From Otatea glauca (Eukaryota > Streptophyta > Magnoliopsida > Poales > Poaceae), in the NCBI GenBank assembly GCA_036346275.1, contig CM070713.1, positions 69,184,382-69,248,381 of the forward strand: a stretch of DNA of 64,000 nt, written 5' to 3'. Shown piece after piece: positions 36,758 through 48,973 of this stretch; the first letter of the stretch is position 1, and the number at the start of each line of letters is the position of its first letter. A model generated the notes under the pieces. That model had not been told where the DNA came from. It did no database searches and saw nothing but the letters and a program-made list of their open reading frames with translations. A program made the translations under genes and the position numbers.

Positions 36758-38494
36758 ATGTCGACTAGAGGATTAGAACACTCACATAATCCACTTGTGC
36801 TAGATGGCACAAATTATGCTTCATGGAAATTAATTATGACTTCTCATTTTAAATCCATGAGCCCCCAAATATGGTGGATCGTAGATGTCGGCTTTTCCTC
36901 TCCGTTGAATGAAGTTGCTCCAACCGAAGGAGAGGAAATGCCTACATCTCGAGCTCAAGCTACTAATGTTTTATTTTGTGTTGTGAGCGATGAAATTTTT
37001 GATAGAATATGCAATCTCAAGAGCGCTCATGAAATGTGGATAAAGCTTCAAGAACTATTTGAATCATCCACTTCTATTGAGGATTGCATTAAGGAAGAGA
37101 TGTCGGGAGATGAAACATCAAACTCCACCTCAAGCTCAAGTGATGAAGAACCGACATCTCCATCAACCTCAACCTCCGCCTCAAGTGACGATGAAGATGC
37201 TCTTCCATCACAAATCCGTTGCTTCATGGCGAAAGGTAAGAATGAGGTAAGTGACGATGATGATGATGAGCTCACTTATGATGAACTTATGAATTTGCTG
37301 GAGGAGCTCAATAAATGTCTTGGAAAGGAGAAAAAGAAATATAAAATTTTGAAGCTTGAACATGAATCACTTCAAAATGATTATAACATGCTTCAAGAAA
37401 ATCATGAATCCCTCATTTCCAAAGAAATTCATAAGCCTAAGGTGGACATAGGAATTACATGTGATTTAATTGATGATATGCCATGCTTAGTTTCTAATTC
37501 TAGCATTTCATCTAAAATTAATATGCCCACCTCTAGTAATGATTTAACTTGTTGCTCAAATTCAAATGTTTCCACTTCCTCTATGCATATTGAGACTAAT
37601 CTTGTAGAGGAAAACAATGAGCTCAAGGCCAAAGTCATTAGATTAGAAAATGACTTGAAGAAGTGCATCAAGGGAAAAGCCGTTCTCGACGAGATCTTGA
37701 GCAAGCCAAGGGCACCTCAAGATAAGCGAGGACTCGGCTACATCTCCAAGAGGGAAACTAACAAGACAAGGCACAACGAAAGACATTCGAAGATCATCAA
37801 GTGCTTTGCTTGCAACAAGAAGGGACACTTCGCCTCCGTGTGCCCTAATAAAGTGGAGATCAAGCCACAACAATCAACAATGAGGCAAACCGACAAAGAG
37901 CAAGTCAAGAAGAAGAAGAGACGCTCAAAGCCTACTTGCTACAATTGTCGGAAAAAGGGACACATCGGTGAGGATTGTCCCAAAGGTATTACTCCTAAGC
38001 CAATTATTGTCAATGATCATTATTTGCTTAGGAAAGACAAATATGGCAATGTGTTTGCCAAGTTTGTCGATTCTCCCAAGTATTTGCAAAATTATGATAT
38101 TCAATTGCTTAGGAGAAATGAATCTAGAAATGTGTTTGCTCAAAATGCTAGACTTCCTAAGACCAAGAAAAATCATGTTGATCATGAGCTTAGGAAAAAT
38201 AACAATAGCAAACCATTTGCTAGATTTACTAGATCCTCTAAGCCAATGCATAATTTCAATTATCATATGCTTAGAAGAGATCAAACTAGAAATGGTTTTG
38301 CAAAATATCATTGCCCTCCTAAGCCTTTTCATAAAAATGTCAATCATTTGCCTAGGAGGAATAATTATTGCAAACCTATTTCTAATTATGTTAGTCAATT
38401 CAATAATATCCAAATTAGGACCATTTGGGTTCCAAAATCTATTGTGACTAACATTGTTGGACCCAACAAAAATTGGGTACCAAAAAGCGCCTAA
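36758..38494 (+). CDS. gag: Sirevirus-type Gag protein, 578 aa, two zinc knuckles
   Basis: This is the structural protein that forms the virus-like particle and binds element RNA. The start ATG lies 44 bp after the primer-binding site. Residues 1-105 are copia gag N-terminus (L-D-G-T-N-Y-x-x-W; M-W-x-K-L). The usual middle of the UBN2 region seems shortened after L-F-E-S-S-T-S. Residues 115-170 are Ser/Thr-rich then acidic, and coiled-coil stretches lie near 172-222 and 282-315. Two CX2CX4HX4C knuckles are at C349-C362 and C394-C407. Residues 423-550 are a 27-residue tandem repeat. The end (I-W-V-P-K twice) resembles the gag/pol junction of Sireviruses, but the frame stops there and no pol follows. 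The frame is open throughout, which implies recent activity or selection. Confidence 0.92.
   Translation: MSTRGLEHSHNPLVLDGTNYASWKLIMTSHFKSMSPQIWWIVDVGFSSPLNEVAPTEGEEMPTSRAQATNVLFCVVSDEIFDRICNLKSAHEMWIKLQELFESSTSIEDCIKEEMSGDETSNSTSSSSDEEPTSPSTSTSASSDDEDALPSQIRCFMAKGKNEVSDDDDDELTYDELMNLLEELNKCLGKEKKKYKILKLEHESLQNDYNMLQENHESLISKEIHKPKVDIGITCDLIDDMPCLVSNSSISSKINMPTSSNDLTCCSNSNVSTSSMHIETNLVEENNELKAKVIRLENDLKKCIKGKAVLDEILSKPRAPQDKRGLGYISKRETNKTRHNERHSKIIKCFACNKKGHFASVCPNKVEIKPQQSTMRQTDKEQVKKKKRRSKPTCYNCRKKGHIGEDCPKGITPKPIIVNDHYLLRKDKYGNVFAKFVDSPKYLQNYDIQLLRRNESRNVFAQNARLPKTKKNHVDHELRKNNNSKPFARFTRSSKPMHNFNYHMLRRDQTRNGFAKYHCPPKPFHKNVNHLPRRNNYCKPISNYVSQFNNIQIRTIWVPKSIVTNIVGPNKNWVPKSA
38024..38407 (+). 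repeat. 81-bp tandem repeat coding for a 27-residue Gag repeat
   Basis: Units start at 38024, 38105, 38186, 38267 and 38348 (the last partial). Each encodes L-R-[RK] at positions 2-4, mostly F-A at 11-12 and a Pro/Lys pair near 18-20. The units are diverged at DNA level but hold exact length. Confidence 0.88.
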
Positions 38495-41400
38495 AAGAAT
38501 TGTAGGTGCTTGGAGATGCATTGGAAGCTTTGGCTCAATCAAGAGGATGATTTCATCATATGAAAAAAGAAGCCAAACTTGAAGACATTCACTTCAATCA
38601 TAAACCAATGCCATCTCGGGTAACAAGTATTTAAATTGATTCTTATAGCTTATAGCCTTGTGTAGGTTATATTGCATTATTCATGAAAATCAATTTAGAT
38701 TGCTTGATTATATGCTTGCTCATGCTTATTAGTTGTTCTGATTGCAATCTTGAGTAAGTTTGGGATGGTGGCACATTAAGGGGGAGTGTTAATTCATATC
38801 CATGTATATTGCATCCCTACATGTGCCCATATTTATATAAGTGCAAATATATATATATTTTCAAAATCAAGCCATTTAGCCAAAAGTCAAAATTTTGTAT
38901 ACTATTAGTATTCTTGTGAAAACTAATTGCAAAATGTATACAAATGTATTTGAAACGTTTTTCAAAGGTTTTGGCTTCAAAAAATCTATTTTACAAAGAA
39001 AATGAGTTTCATACCCAAAATCAAGTTTCTAGTATCTTGTTTTGGATTTAAACTTATAATTTTCATAGAATTAAATGTAAAAGGATTTTGAAAATAATTC
39101 CAAAACGAAAATCCTAGAGTTGGTCATTCTTAACAATTCTTGTGTTCAAAAGACTTTCAAAAGACCAACCTAGTGAAAGTTATTTGATTTTGAAACTCTT
39201 GAAAAACTATATTTGACCCATAATTGTCATATTATTGCACTTAGTGAGTTTCTCCGTTTGGACCGGATCTTGTGTAGTATCTTGGTTCAAAATGGTATCT
39301 TAGACTCATACACAAAATTCAAATCTCTATATCTCATCTTATCCTTCATTTGAATCTTGTGTTGAAATATTTGACTTTGTTTTACAAATAGCTATTTCAA
39401 AAGGACCATTTTGGTCAAAAGTCAAATCTTATGTTTAAAAGGCCCAAAATTGTGAAAAGCTTTGTAAAAGTATTCTAATATGTATTTCAAATGTTTTACA
39501 AGCTTTCAAAATGAAAATTCTATATTGAAATCAATTTTAGCCCGAAAAGTTTTTTGTTTGAACTAAGATAGCTTATTTAAGTATATTGCTCAAATCTTAG
39601 CATTCAAGTTGGATTTCATTATAAATGTTGGCTAGAAACCATCTTGATAATCATTTCTAAGCCATGGAAATTGAAATTGCATGAAATCCAAATTGAGTTG
39701 TATTTTAAGGCTTTTTATGAAAAACTATTTCCTATTTAACTTGCTTAAAAAAGGGTTAAAAGCAAAATATTTGTTTGAAATGCAAAATCTTATGAAAATA
39801 GTCTTCTAAAATGTTTTCAAATGTATTTCAAATGTTTTCAAGTATCTAACCCTTGGCTAGAAGCTAAAAGTCAAACTTTGGCCTAAAAAGGATCTTTGTG
39901 ATCTTGCTTTTGCATTTAACTTCAAATTTTTCTAAAGCAAAATCTATTTGGAGTTTGAAAAAGTGGTCAATACAAAACTCATAGGGTTGGTCATTTTAAG
40001 CATTTCTTTAGTTCAAAGTTTTTCCAAACGACCAACCGTTCAAAAGTTATAGCCATTTGAATTTGGCCAAAATCATCCATTTCACCCAAAATGACCCGTT
40101 GTTGCATTTTGTGGATTTCGCTATTTGAATTGGATTTATTTGCATATCTTGGATTGAAATAGTATTTCTAACTCATACAAAGCTATGAAAGTTCAAATCT
40201 CCATAAATTTCAATCCGAATGCATTTTGAGCATTTGGTGAAAATTCATTTCTTTTCAAACCTACAAAGCGCATTTTGTCATATCTTTTGAACGAAAATTT
40301 CTTTTAATGAAATTCTTATTGGGAAACCTTCTAAATAGTCCAATGTTTATTTCTGGAAAGTTTCAAACCATTTGGACTCAATTTGAAAAAGTTTTGACTT
40401 TTCTTCTCTTTGAGTAAAAATCATGCCTACAAAGCAAAATTTGGCATATCTTTTGATTGGAGACTCCTTTTGGAAAACTCTTTTGGAAAAGTTTCTTGGG
40501 AGTCTAAATAATGTTTATGCCTAATTTCAAATAATTTAAACTTAATTTGAAATAGTTATGCCTTTTCTCTCTTTCGATCTTATTTGGCATACTCTTGCAT
40601 TAAGTTGGATTTTACGATTTGAATGGATTTGATCATGCAAATAGGCTTATAAACATCTCTCTAAATCATATGAAGCCATATAAGTGCATATTACCATTCA
40701 AAACTCATTTGGTTCCATTTTGAGGATTTGGTGAAAATCTTAATCTTTTATGTGTTTCATATGCATCTTTCACCACATTTCTCAAAGTAAAATTTATTTA
40801 TTGAAAATCTTTGTTAGAAAACCTTCTCTCACATATGGAGTTCATATCTGAAAAATTCTCAAATTTATTTGAACTCATTTGCGAGATTGTTGACTTTATT
40901 TGACTTAGTGTCAAAACTAAACCTCCAATGCCCATTTTGATCTAATTTTTGATTGGAGGGTGATATTTGAGAAATTCTTTTTGGAGAAGTCTCTTGGATG
41001 TTCGTGGATCATTTCGCAAAATCTTATGGCTATTGGACTTTATTTGATCAAGATTTGATCCAAATTCAAAATGTTCATTTTAGGATGAAGTGAACAACCC
41101 GAGTATCCGGGTAATATATCCGAGTATCGGATTATCCGACACTCGGATCAAAATACCGAGTATCCGGTTGTGCAACTTGCCCAAATTTGAAATTGCTATC
41201 TATACTTTCTTGCAATATCTTGTTCATCCTATTTTGGGGTTTCTCCTTTGCTCAAAACAATATTCATCTTCATAGCCCTCAAGAGGATTTGAGTCGGATC
41301 ATTCGCGTTGATGATTTTTGTATTTGAGCAATGGTTTAAAAAGTTATAATCGACTTTGTGCTACTATTTGAACCTTTTTGAGATTTTAAGAGTTTTAAAT

Positions 41401-42898
41401 TGGCATCTTGGCAAGCCTTTCAAGATGAAAACTAAGTGAACTTATCCATTGCTCCAAGCTTCAAAGTGGAGCATATCTATTTAAGTTTTCATTCCAATGA
41501 AAGTGCATCTTTTGGCTAAGTTCTTTTGGAAATTGGATTTAATTGTAACTTAGCCTCAAAATGTTTCCTCTCTTGCATAACTCGGAGTTTATTATGGAAA
41601 AGAGAAAATTTCCCTTGTAAGCTCAAGAGTGAGTTTGAATGTGTTTTACTCATTGTCTCTCTTACAAGTGGATGTCAAGATCAAATTTGAATGAGTTTCA
41701 AATATTTTCATTATAAAGTGATGTAATAAAATCTTCAATTGATATCTTAAATTGTCTTAAATTGCATGCAAAGAGTATTGTCTTGTATATCATATATATC
41801 ATGCATGTTGTAGTTAGACATTATCAAACTAACTTGGGTCAAATTAAAAGATATTTGTTCCCGGAAATCGTGTGCTTGTCTATTGATGTTCAAGGTATTG
41901 GAAAAGGGGTCATCTTCGACGGTGGGATGAAGGAAATGGAGAGGAGCTCCATAGTACGAGGGATCTAAGACCGGGCGCGGTGATCATGACCAATTCGAAC
42001 ATGCGGTGGACAAGAATCGACAAAGGGACGTGTTTCTTTTCTGACCATATTCAATAATGTCTGTGCACACCATTATGCTAAATTGTGTTATTCTAAATGG
42101 TGTTGTATTTTTCAATTGATATGATTAATTGGTATCTTTCAAGAGGTATCCTCTAATCCTAAATTGTTTTGAAGTGTCATCTAACTTGCATTCGGCATTA
42201 TCAAGAACTAAAAGGTACATGTGGGTGACACATTGCAAAGAGGTATGCCTTGATAAGTTTATGAAATTCTTGATCATGAAAGTGCATCTTACTTATACAA
42301 CCTTGATTCATGATCTTGTATACATCTTGTGATCATATAAGCAATTCCTACTTGTGTAATCTTCTTTATATGATCTTGATTGTTAGAATTTGATTTGATC
42401 ATGAGCATGTGCTTAAATTATATAAATTTGCTATATGATCTTGATGTTTAAAGAATATGTGAAATCATATTCGTGTGTCATGTTTAAGCATCACTTATAT
42501 CTTAAGAATCATGACTTCTTTAATTTGGTATAACTAGAAAAATCTATTACCTAAATCTTGGAAATAATTGGTATCATATCTTGCCTAGATTTAGGGGAGC
42601 TAATATTATTGTCCTATTACTAGCTCCTTATCTTTATTTTATTTCTCCTAATCTTTTATTGAGTGTGCAATCAAGGGGAGAACAGATTTTATTGAATAAA
42701 CAATAAGAATCTTTTAAGCACCTTTTGGGATTAATGACAAAAGGGGAGAATTTATGGAATTATCAATTGTCCCTAATCGATTGATAAAAGGGATGATTTG
42801 TAAGTATGATCTCTTATTGTATCTTTATGCTTGTTTTAATGCTAAATATCTTAATATTGTCATTTGGTGCAATTGATAATAGGTTTGTCATAAATCAC
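38495..42898 (+). other. Noncoding interior of the gag-only element
   Basis: About 4.4 kb of AT-rich DNA with recurring TTTCAAA, AAAATTG and CATTTGGA words and no long frame. An internal AAGGGGGAGTG at about 38779 resembles a polypurine tract. CCGAGTATCCGG-type modules recur at 41095-41175. Further AAGGGGAGA tracts lie near 42675 and 42740. It probably corresponds to the region 3' of pol in autonomous relatives, joined to gag by a large deletion. Confidence 0.7.
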
Positions 42899-42910
42899 CA
42901 AAAGGGGAGA
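42899..42910 (+). other. Polypurine tract
   Basis: CAAAAGGGGAGA-type purine run directly before the TTGAAAG start of the 3' LTR, as needed for plus-strand priming. Confidence 0.88.
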
Positions 42911-42911
42911 T

Positions 42912-45538
42912 TGAAAGTGCATCTAGGCACTTATGTTATTTTGGTGATTAATGAATGTTATTTTGGTGATTAATGACAAACACTCATAATGACAATCTAT
43001 GTAAATTAAGTAAATGCTTAACTTAGTGCTTAGCAAATGACAAACCTCTAATATGATTATATTGCTATGAGACTAACTTGTTATTGCCTAGTTGAGTATC
43101 GTCTCATCTATTTAGAGGAAAATCAAATAGGAAGGTTAAGCAAAGATAAGGTATGCAATTTTGGTATCTATTCTATATTTGTTATTGCATTCCTTTTGTG
43201 CAAATGCATAGTGAACTCCAAGTAGCATGTTGGTTCTATATGCACATTGGTTCATGTCATATTTATTTGTGCATATATATTCATTTGAGTTCATTATGGT
43301 ATGCATGTATTAACTAGAGTTAAACTTCATATTGCTATAGATTGACTTGGTGCATGCATGTTTTATTTGTATATCTTCTCATGCAATTCTCTTAGTGAAG
43401 TTTATCTAGTGTTGGATCACATATTTACTCTTACTCCAAATGTTATTTGCACATGTACAATTCGTGTATATTCTATCATGTGCTTTATTTAAGTAAAGTC
43501 TGTGATCCTTGCCATGATTTAATTGATTCATCCTATTGGCAATTATCTCTCTAGTGCATATAGATCAATTACATATTCATCATGATGTACTTAGTAGAGA
43601 ACATTTCTTATGTCAAGTGTTTCTATTTTGTGTTGTGCTTCTTTATATGAAACACTTGTTGTAATCAACTGCTCACAAATATCAACTCTATTCATATCTA
43701 TTGAGCTTTTGGGACTAATGTCTTTCATGAGTAGTTTGGAAAGAATTAGGTCCGTATGTGTATGATGACCAAGGTATCTTGGAGGATGATCATTAAGCCG
43801 AGGTCAACAAGACGCGGTGTCACCAAGAGCCGAGGACTAAGTCAAGAGCAACTTGGCGTGGAGATCGTCGAGAGGATGATCAAGTCAAGGTTGATAGGAC
43901 GAGAGTCTCATGAGGTGAATCGAGTCGAGTTGGACAAGGCGAAGATGTCATCGATTATATGGTGAAGGTCTTCATGCATCGACATCAAGAAAGAAGACGG
44001 CAAGTGACTAGTTCTAGACTTATATTATCTTTGATTTAATTTGAGTCTAAGGATTGCCGTACTATTAAGAGGGATGCGATGTCGAATGACTTTTAGATGT
44101 GTCAAGTGCTCAAGTGATCCATCCTTGTGAATCTTAGAAAGAGAGTGGTGTTGGTAGTGCTTGGAAAGTGAGGGTTGTAGGTCTCTCTTGATTTCTTTGT
44201 GAAATCTGTGGTTATCCTTTTAGTTTTGGGTAGTGAGACCTTGTTATTTGTGTAGCCCTCGTTCTTAGCTTTGGGAGAGTCCAAAATCTCTGAAATCGAG
44301 TCCGAGTCAAAAGTTATGCTCGTTTTCGTCGAGTTGCTCAGTGTTGATTCGGACTATCCGGAGTTAGTCCGGACTATCGGATCATCCGGAGTATCCGGAT
44401 ATTCATCCGGACTCTCCGGGTTGAGTCTCTCTGTTAGCCTTTTCTCAGTCAATCCGAGTATCCGGATTGAAACCGAGTCTCCGATTGTGCGCACCTGCCC
44501 CAACGGCTAGTTTTTGGGAGTTCTATATATAGCCCTTCCTCCCTCTTTTGAGAGAGCTTTTGGTGGGGTTTTGGAGTGGATTTTGAGGGTGTGTGGGGGC
44601 TTTGAGGAGCTTTACCCTTAGATCTAAGTGATCCCTTGTGAGAAGGGTTGGGAAGAGTTTGTTGAGTGAGATTTGAGTTGATTGAGCACTTGATTTCATC
44701 TCCAAGTTTGTTCTTCGTGAGCATTTGTTACTCTTGGAGGTTGAGGACTCCTAGACGGCTAGGAGGTCGCCACGAGCCACCGGAGCTTTGTGTGGTTGGC
44801 CGTGGGAAGTTTGTGAAGGCCGGTTCCGCCTCCGTAAGGGAAGGAATCAAAGGAGTGAAGACCGGCGAGTGCATTTGTGCAACACCGGGAGGAAGAGGGT
44901 TGAAAGAGACCCGGCTCAAGTGTGACCGAGCCGCCTCAACGGAGACGTAGGATCCTCAAGGATCCGAACTTCGGTGAAAAATCATCGTCTCCAAGTTTGC
45001 TTCTTTCTCTTGCTTTAGCATTTGATTTTGAATCTTGAAATTGCCCGATCTACTCTTTTGTTGTGTTTGGCTCCAGATCTTCTATGCCCTCAGGTACCTG
45101 ACATCATTAAGATCTTTTGTGTTCAAGTAGATTGTTGAAAAATTGCAAAGATTTAAAATCTCCATTCGAAGTCCTCAATCCGGAGTATCCGAATCCACGA
45201 ACCCGACGATCCGGATAATCCGGAGTATCCGGATTGAATACCCCGGACACTCCGGGTTAGGACCCTCGGGATTGGACTATCCGGAGTATCCGGATTGAAT
45301 ACCCCGGACAGTCCGGATAATCCGGAGTATCCGGATTGAATAACCCGGACACTCCGGGTTAGGACCCTCGGGATCGGACTATCCGGAGTATCTGGATTGA
45401 ATATCCGGACACTCCGGATTGTTCAGGACGCTCGGGAGATTTTATTTAGCTGCAAAATTTTTATTCCGCTGCATTAAGTTACAAAGTTTTTAATTCGCCT
45501 ATTCACCCCCCCTCTAGGCGACATCCCCTGTCCTTTCA
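42912..45538 (+). repeat. 3' LTR of the gag-only Sirevirus-like element
   Basis: It is 2627 bp, with TATA box at 44524-44532 and palindrome clusters at about 44340-44480 and 45177-45425. It is followed by the TSD GGATG. Confidence 0.95.
45177..45425. repeat. Palindromic CCGGA module cluster, 3' LTR
   Basis: This copy has fuller CCGG units than the 5' copy, for example CCGGAGTATCCGGATTG and CCCCGGACACTCCGGG. Confidence 0.8.
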
Positions 45539-46758
45539 GGATGGAAACCAAAGGTATGCATTCGATGTTACATTGATTTATATTGTTCCATTCCTTTGAT
45601 ATAAAATGCATGATCTTATATTGATAAATCCTAATATGATACTAACTCGTTTATTGAGTATACTTTTGATTAGTCTCATCAAAATAAAAAATAGAGATCC
45701 AAAAGGTATGTATCCAATGCAAATGTAATATTTCTAGACACATTCCTTGTTTCAAGATAAAGGGTGAACACCACGATAGTTTTAACCTTAATATGTGCAT
45801 AATGTTTCAATTCCATATATACATAAATGCATACATTTATGGGAGTTCACACTTTACCTTGATGTTTCATAAGTATTGATCCCTTTCATATTGCCAAATA
45901 AAACAAGGATAATTACATTGAAACAAATCCTTGAGTGTATAAAAACTTGTGTGGTTGTAGTATCCTCATGGAAATATAGGATAAACTCCAAAAAATCTAA
46001 AATTGAACATGTGCATATTGATTCAAAGTCAATTAGTTATATGCACATATTTAATGGAGTTTATTCTATGCTTGATGGTCATAAGAGTATTGATCTCATT
46101 CCACCACTCCATATGCACATACACATCACAATCGGTTTCCACCTAAGAACCGATTGTGATGTGTCTTGTTAGGTTATTTATACATCACAAATCGGTTCTT
46201 CTCTCAGAACTGATTGTGATGTGTTTCGTTAGGTTATTTATACCTTCGGGCTGAACTCTCCTCTGTTGTTGCTCTAAAGGCAAAAAAAATTGTCGTCACC
46301 CCAAAAAACACCACATACTCTGGTTGGAAGCAATACTTGGGTGAGAAATTTTGAAATCCTCGAGGTTGGGTGTTAACAGGGTAAAGTTGAAGCCGTCACT
46401 TGAGGATATTTATCCTCAATTTTTCCTCAGTTGTGATTTTCTTCAAAAGGTGAGCATTCCTTCAAACCCTTTCAATTTTACACTAGGTAATTCGATATAT
46501 CGCAAAGAGAGTTTAGGTTGCACTGAATTGTATGTATCCTATCAGATTTCACACCTTTTATTTGACAAACACAAATACATTTAATTATCTTTGTAGTACT
46601 CTCGTGTTAATCTGGAATTATTGTTGATGTAATATGAATTAATGTTAGAGTTTAGGTTGCGTAACCTACGTCTCCCGTTCGAGGGTACTTGTTCATAAAT
46701 ATGCTAAAAATGGTATATTATAAGCAAGCACTCTCGAATCATCCATGTTTTTTGGACA

Positions 46759-46969
46759 GTTCGAGGAAATATGGTTCGGGCAAGTTCCTAAGCTGTTGTA
46801 CAACTCAAGAGAAAGTTTTGGTAGCATCTCCATGGTGTTATCTGGATACACACCCCTCTTAACTTGTTGTCGAGATATGTATTTGGAGAACAGCCGGGAG
46901 ATACTGCTAAAATTTTCTCGAGAGTTGTACAACAGCTTAGGAATTTGCTCGAACCACATATCCTCGAAC
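46759..46969. repeat. Inverted repeat (hairpin) inside the CACTA element
   Basis: Arms of about 100 bp (46761-46862 and 46867-46967) pair with hardly any loop. The outer half is about 90 percent complementary, including CTAAGCTGTTGTACAACTC, and the inner half is more diverged. Confidence 0.8.
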
Positions 46970-47352
46970 GGGATTAGGACTTAACCTAATTAGAGATTAG
47001 GAGTCATCGTTGGTACGTGCTTAGTTGGTGGACAGATAGACGTTTCTTTAAGATCATTCAATTCGTCAACTTTGTTAATGTTTGCACCCTTATTTTGTTT
47101 CATTGAAGTCAAAAAATTTGCATACTACTGCATTAGGTAATTCGATATCATCGTTGAAGTTTTAAATGTATGTCTTCTAACTAGGGAATTGGAAGCTCTT
47201 AATTAGGGAAGAAGGTATCGGGAGTAAAATTATATATCTTGGAACCCGTCCTCTATTTTATAAAGGTAATAAAATGATGTCTCAATATTTGAAATAGCTA
47301 GCTAGCTGTCGCTCCAGTTTTTCCTTAATTATTGTACGTAGTTTAATTGCAG

Positions 47353-48480
47353 ATGGACTGTGAAGAATAGATGTATCAAAAAAGTTGTGTGAGTGCTGAA
47401 TTTTAGAGGGGTGTTATTTAGAGGGGTGTTAAGTAGTTCAAAAAAATTACAGAAGAAGACATAGTGAAGAAGGGTGAAAATTTTATATATTGTCCTTACT
47501 TTGATTGCACCAATCTTAGGAGATTTAACAACTCAGCTCAAATTGAAATCACTTGATTCGACGTGGCTTCGTGAGGAATTACATGTGTCGGATCCATCAC
47601 TGGGAGACAAGTAGTACCCGTCCAGTATGCAACGAAGATATGCTGGAACCCGATGACGAGTTGCAGCGTGATATGTTTGAGGAGGACAATTTAGAGCAAA
47701 TGTTGTGGGATGTGGAGGGAAATTACACAAAAAGAGAGTTTCAAAAGTTTAAAAGCTTGATGGAATACGATGCCAAACCGTTGTTCTCGGGTTGCAAAGT
47801 GGAATACACTAAGTTGGATTCGGTCCTTGCATTATTCGAAGTGAAGGCAAAACACCATTGGACAGATACAAGTTTAAATGGACTTTTAATTCTTCTATCG
47901 TATGTGCTTCTAGCAGGAAACTAGTTACCAACAAGCATTTATGAAGCGACGAAGCTATTATGTCCCATGGGAATAGAAATAGGAATGATACATACATATC
48001 CGAATGATTGTATCTTGTACCTGTAACGCTCATAAGGAATTGCATGTTTATCCAGTTTGTGGTGTACCCCGGTACAAACAAAAGAAGAAGCGTAAGAGCC
48101 GGGGCAACAGCTGGGAAAAGGTTATTAAAGGGACACCAGCCAAGGTATTTTGATACTTGCTCATCATTCCCCATTAGGAGCAATTGTTTGCAAATCCCAA
48201 AGAAGCAAAATTGTTGCGTTGGCATTATGAATCTCGAAAGGAAGATGGCAAGCTGAGACACCCCGCTGATTCGACTCAACGGAGAAACATTAATTGGAGA
48301 CAAGAGGAGTTTGGTGCCGAGATGAGAAATATAAAATTTGGATTGAGTACCGATAGAATGAATCTGTTTGGTAATATGAGCAGTCGTCACAACAGTTGGT
48401 CAGTTCTATTGTGTATCTACAATCTCCCTCCTTAGTTGCGCATGAAGCGGAAGTATATCATAATTTCGTTGCTAGATGAG
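47353..48480 (+). pseudogene. TNP2-type CACTA transposase relic
   Basis: From ATG 47353 the broken frames give a transposase-associated domain (I-Y-C-P...C-T-N-L-R-R-F, then R-R-G-F-V-R-N-Y-M-C). Next comes the TNP2 N-terminal region (M-L-W-D-V-E, P-L-F-S-G-C, L-F-E-V-K-A-K-H-H-W-T-D). Further text near 47920-48100 (L-C-P-M-G-I-E, Y-P-N-D-C-I-L-Y) and V-L-L-C-I-Y-N-L-P-P at about 48405-48435 belong to the same family. In-frame stops and frameshifts are frequent and the catalytic C-terminal part is deleted. Confidence 0.85.
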
Positions 48481-48973
48481 AACCGATTTTGATGTGCCTC
48501 TCATCACAACCGGTTTTGATCTAGAACCGATTGTGATGAGAATTTATCACAATCAGTCGAAAACTGACTGTGATAGCGCTTCCTCATTACTATCTAATGA
48601 CTTTGTATCGCTACGAAAACCAAATGTGATGACGAAAAAGAATCGATTGTGATGTACATTCCTATAGTAGTGTCACATGTTGATCCTTACATGGCTCAAG
48701 GGTTGACCTTATAGATTTTTGGATTATTATTTGCAAATGTTTTTTGCAAATAAGTTGAAGTTTAATGCAAGTCTTGGAGCATGTGTTGAGAATTTGCAAA
48801 TGTATTTTACTAGTTGGTGTGATCATGTGTTGATCTCCACATATCTCAAGAATTGATCTTAATTGATTCTTGATTTAAATTGGATTGATTTCTGTGTGAA
48901 ATCAAATTTTCTCTGGAAAATCCGACACTATCGATGTGTTGAGGCCGGTAGTACTGCTGGATCGGTACTACTG

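Larger units (their letters stand above)
34098..45538 (+). mobile_element. Non-autonomous Sirevirus-like Ty1-copia LTR retrotransposon, gag only, 11.4 kb
   Basis: Two long LTRs (34098-36699 and 42912-45538) start TGAAAG and end CTTTCA, flanked by the perfect 5-bp TSD GGATG (34093-34097 and 45539-45543). A primer-binding site for initiator Met-tRNA follows the 5' LTR and a polypurine tract precedes the 3' LTR. The 6.2-kb interior encodes an intact gag but no protease, integrase, reverse transcriptase or RNase H. Very high LTR similarity points to a recent insertion. Such an element would need enzymes from a related autonomous copy. Confidence 0.93.
46105..48672 (+). mobile_element. CACTA (En/Spm-like) transposon, deleted, 2.6 kb
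   Basis: The right end reads CCTATAGTAGTG, i.e. CACTACTATAGG inverted. The left end CACTCCATATGCACAT is a degenerate match. Subterminal repeats ACATCACAATCGG and CCGATTGTGATGTG in both orientations occur at 46125-46225 and 48480-48660, typical of CACTA ends. A TNP2-type relic lies inside. A clean 3-bp TSD is not visible. Confidence 0.8.

Noticed and set aside
37925..38542. 205-residue minus-strand frame
   Set aside because: Antisense shadow of the gag frame, helped by its repeat structure.
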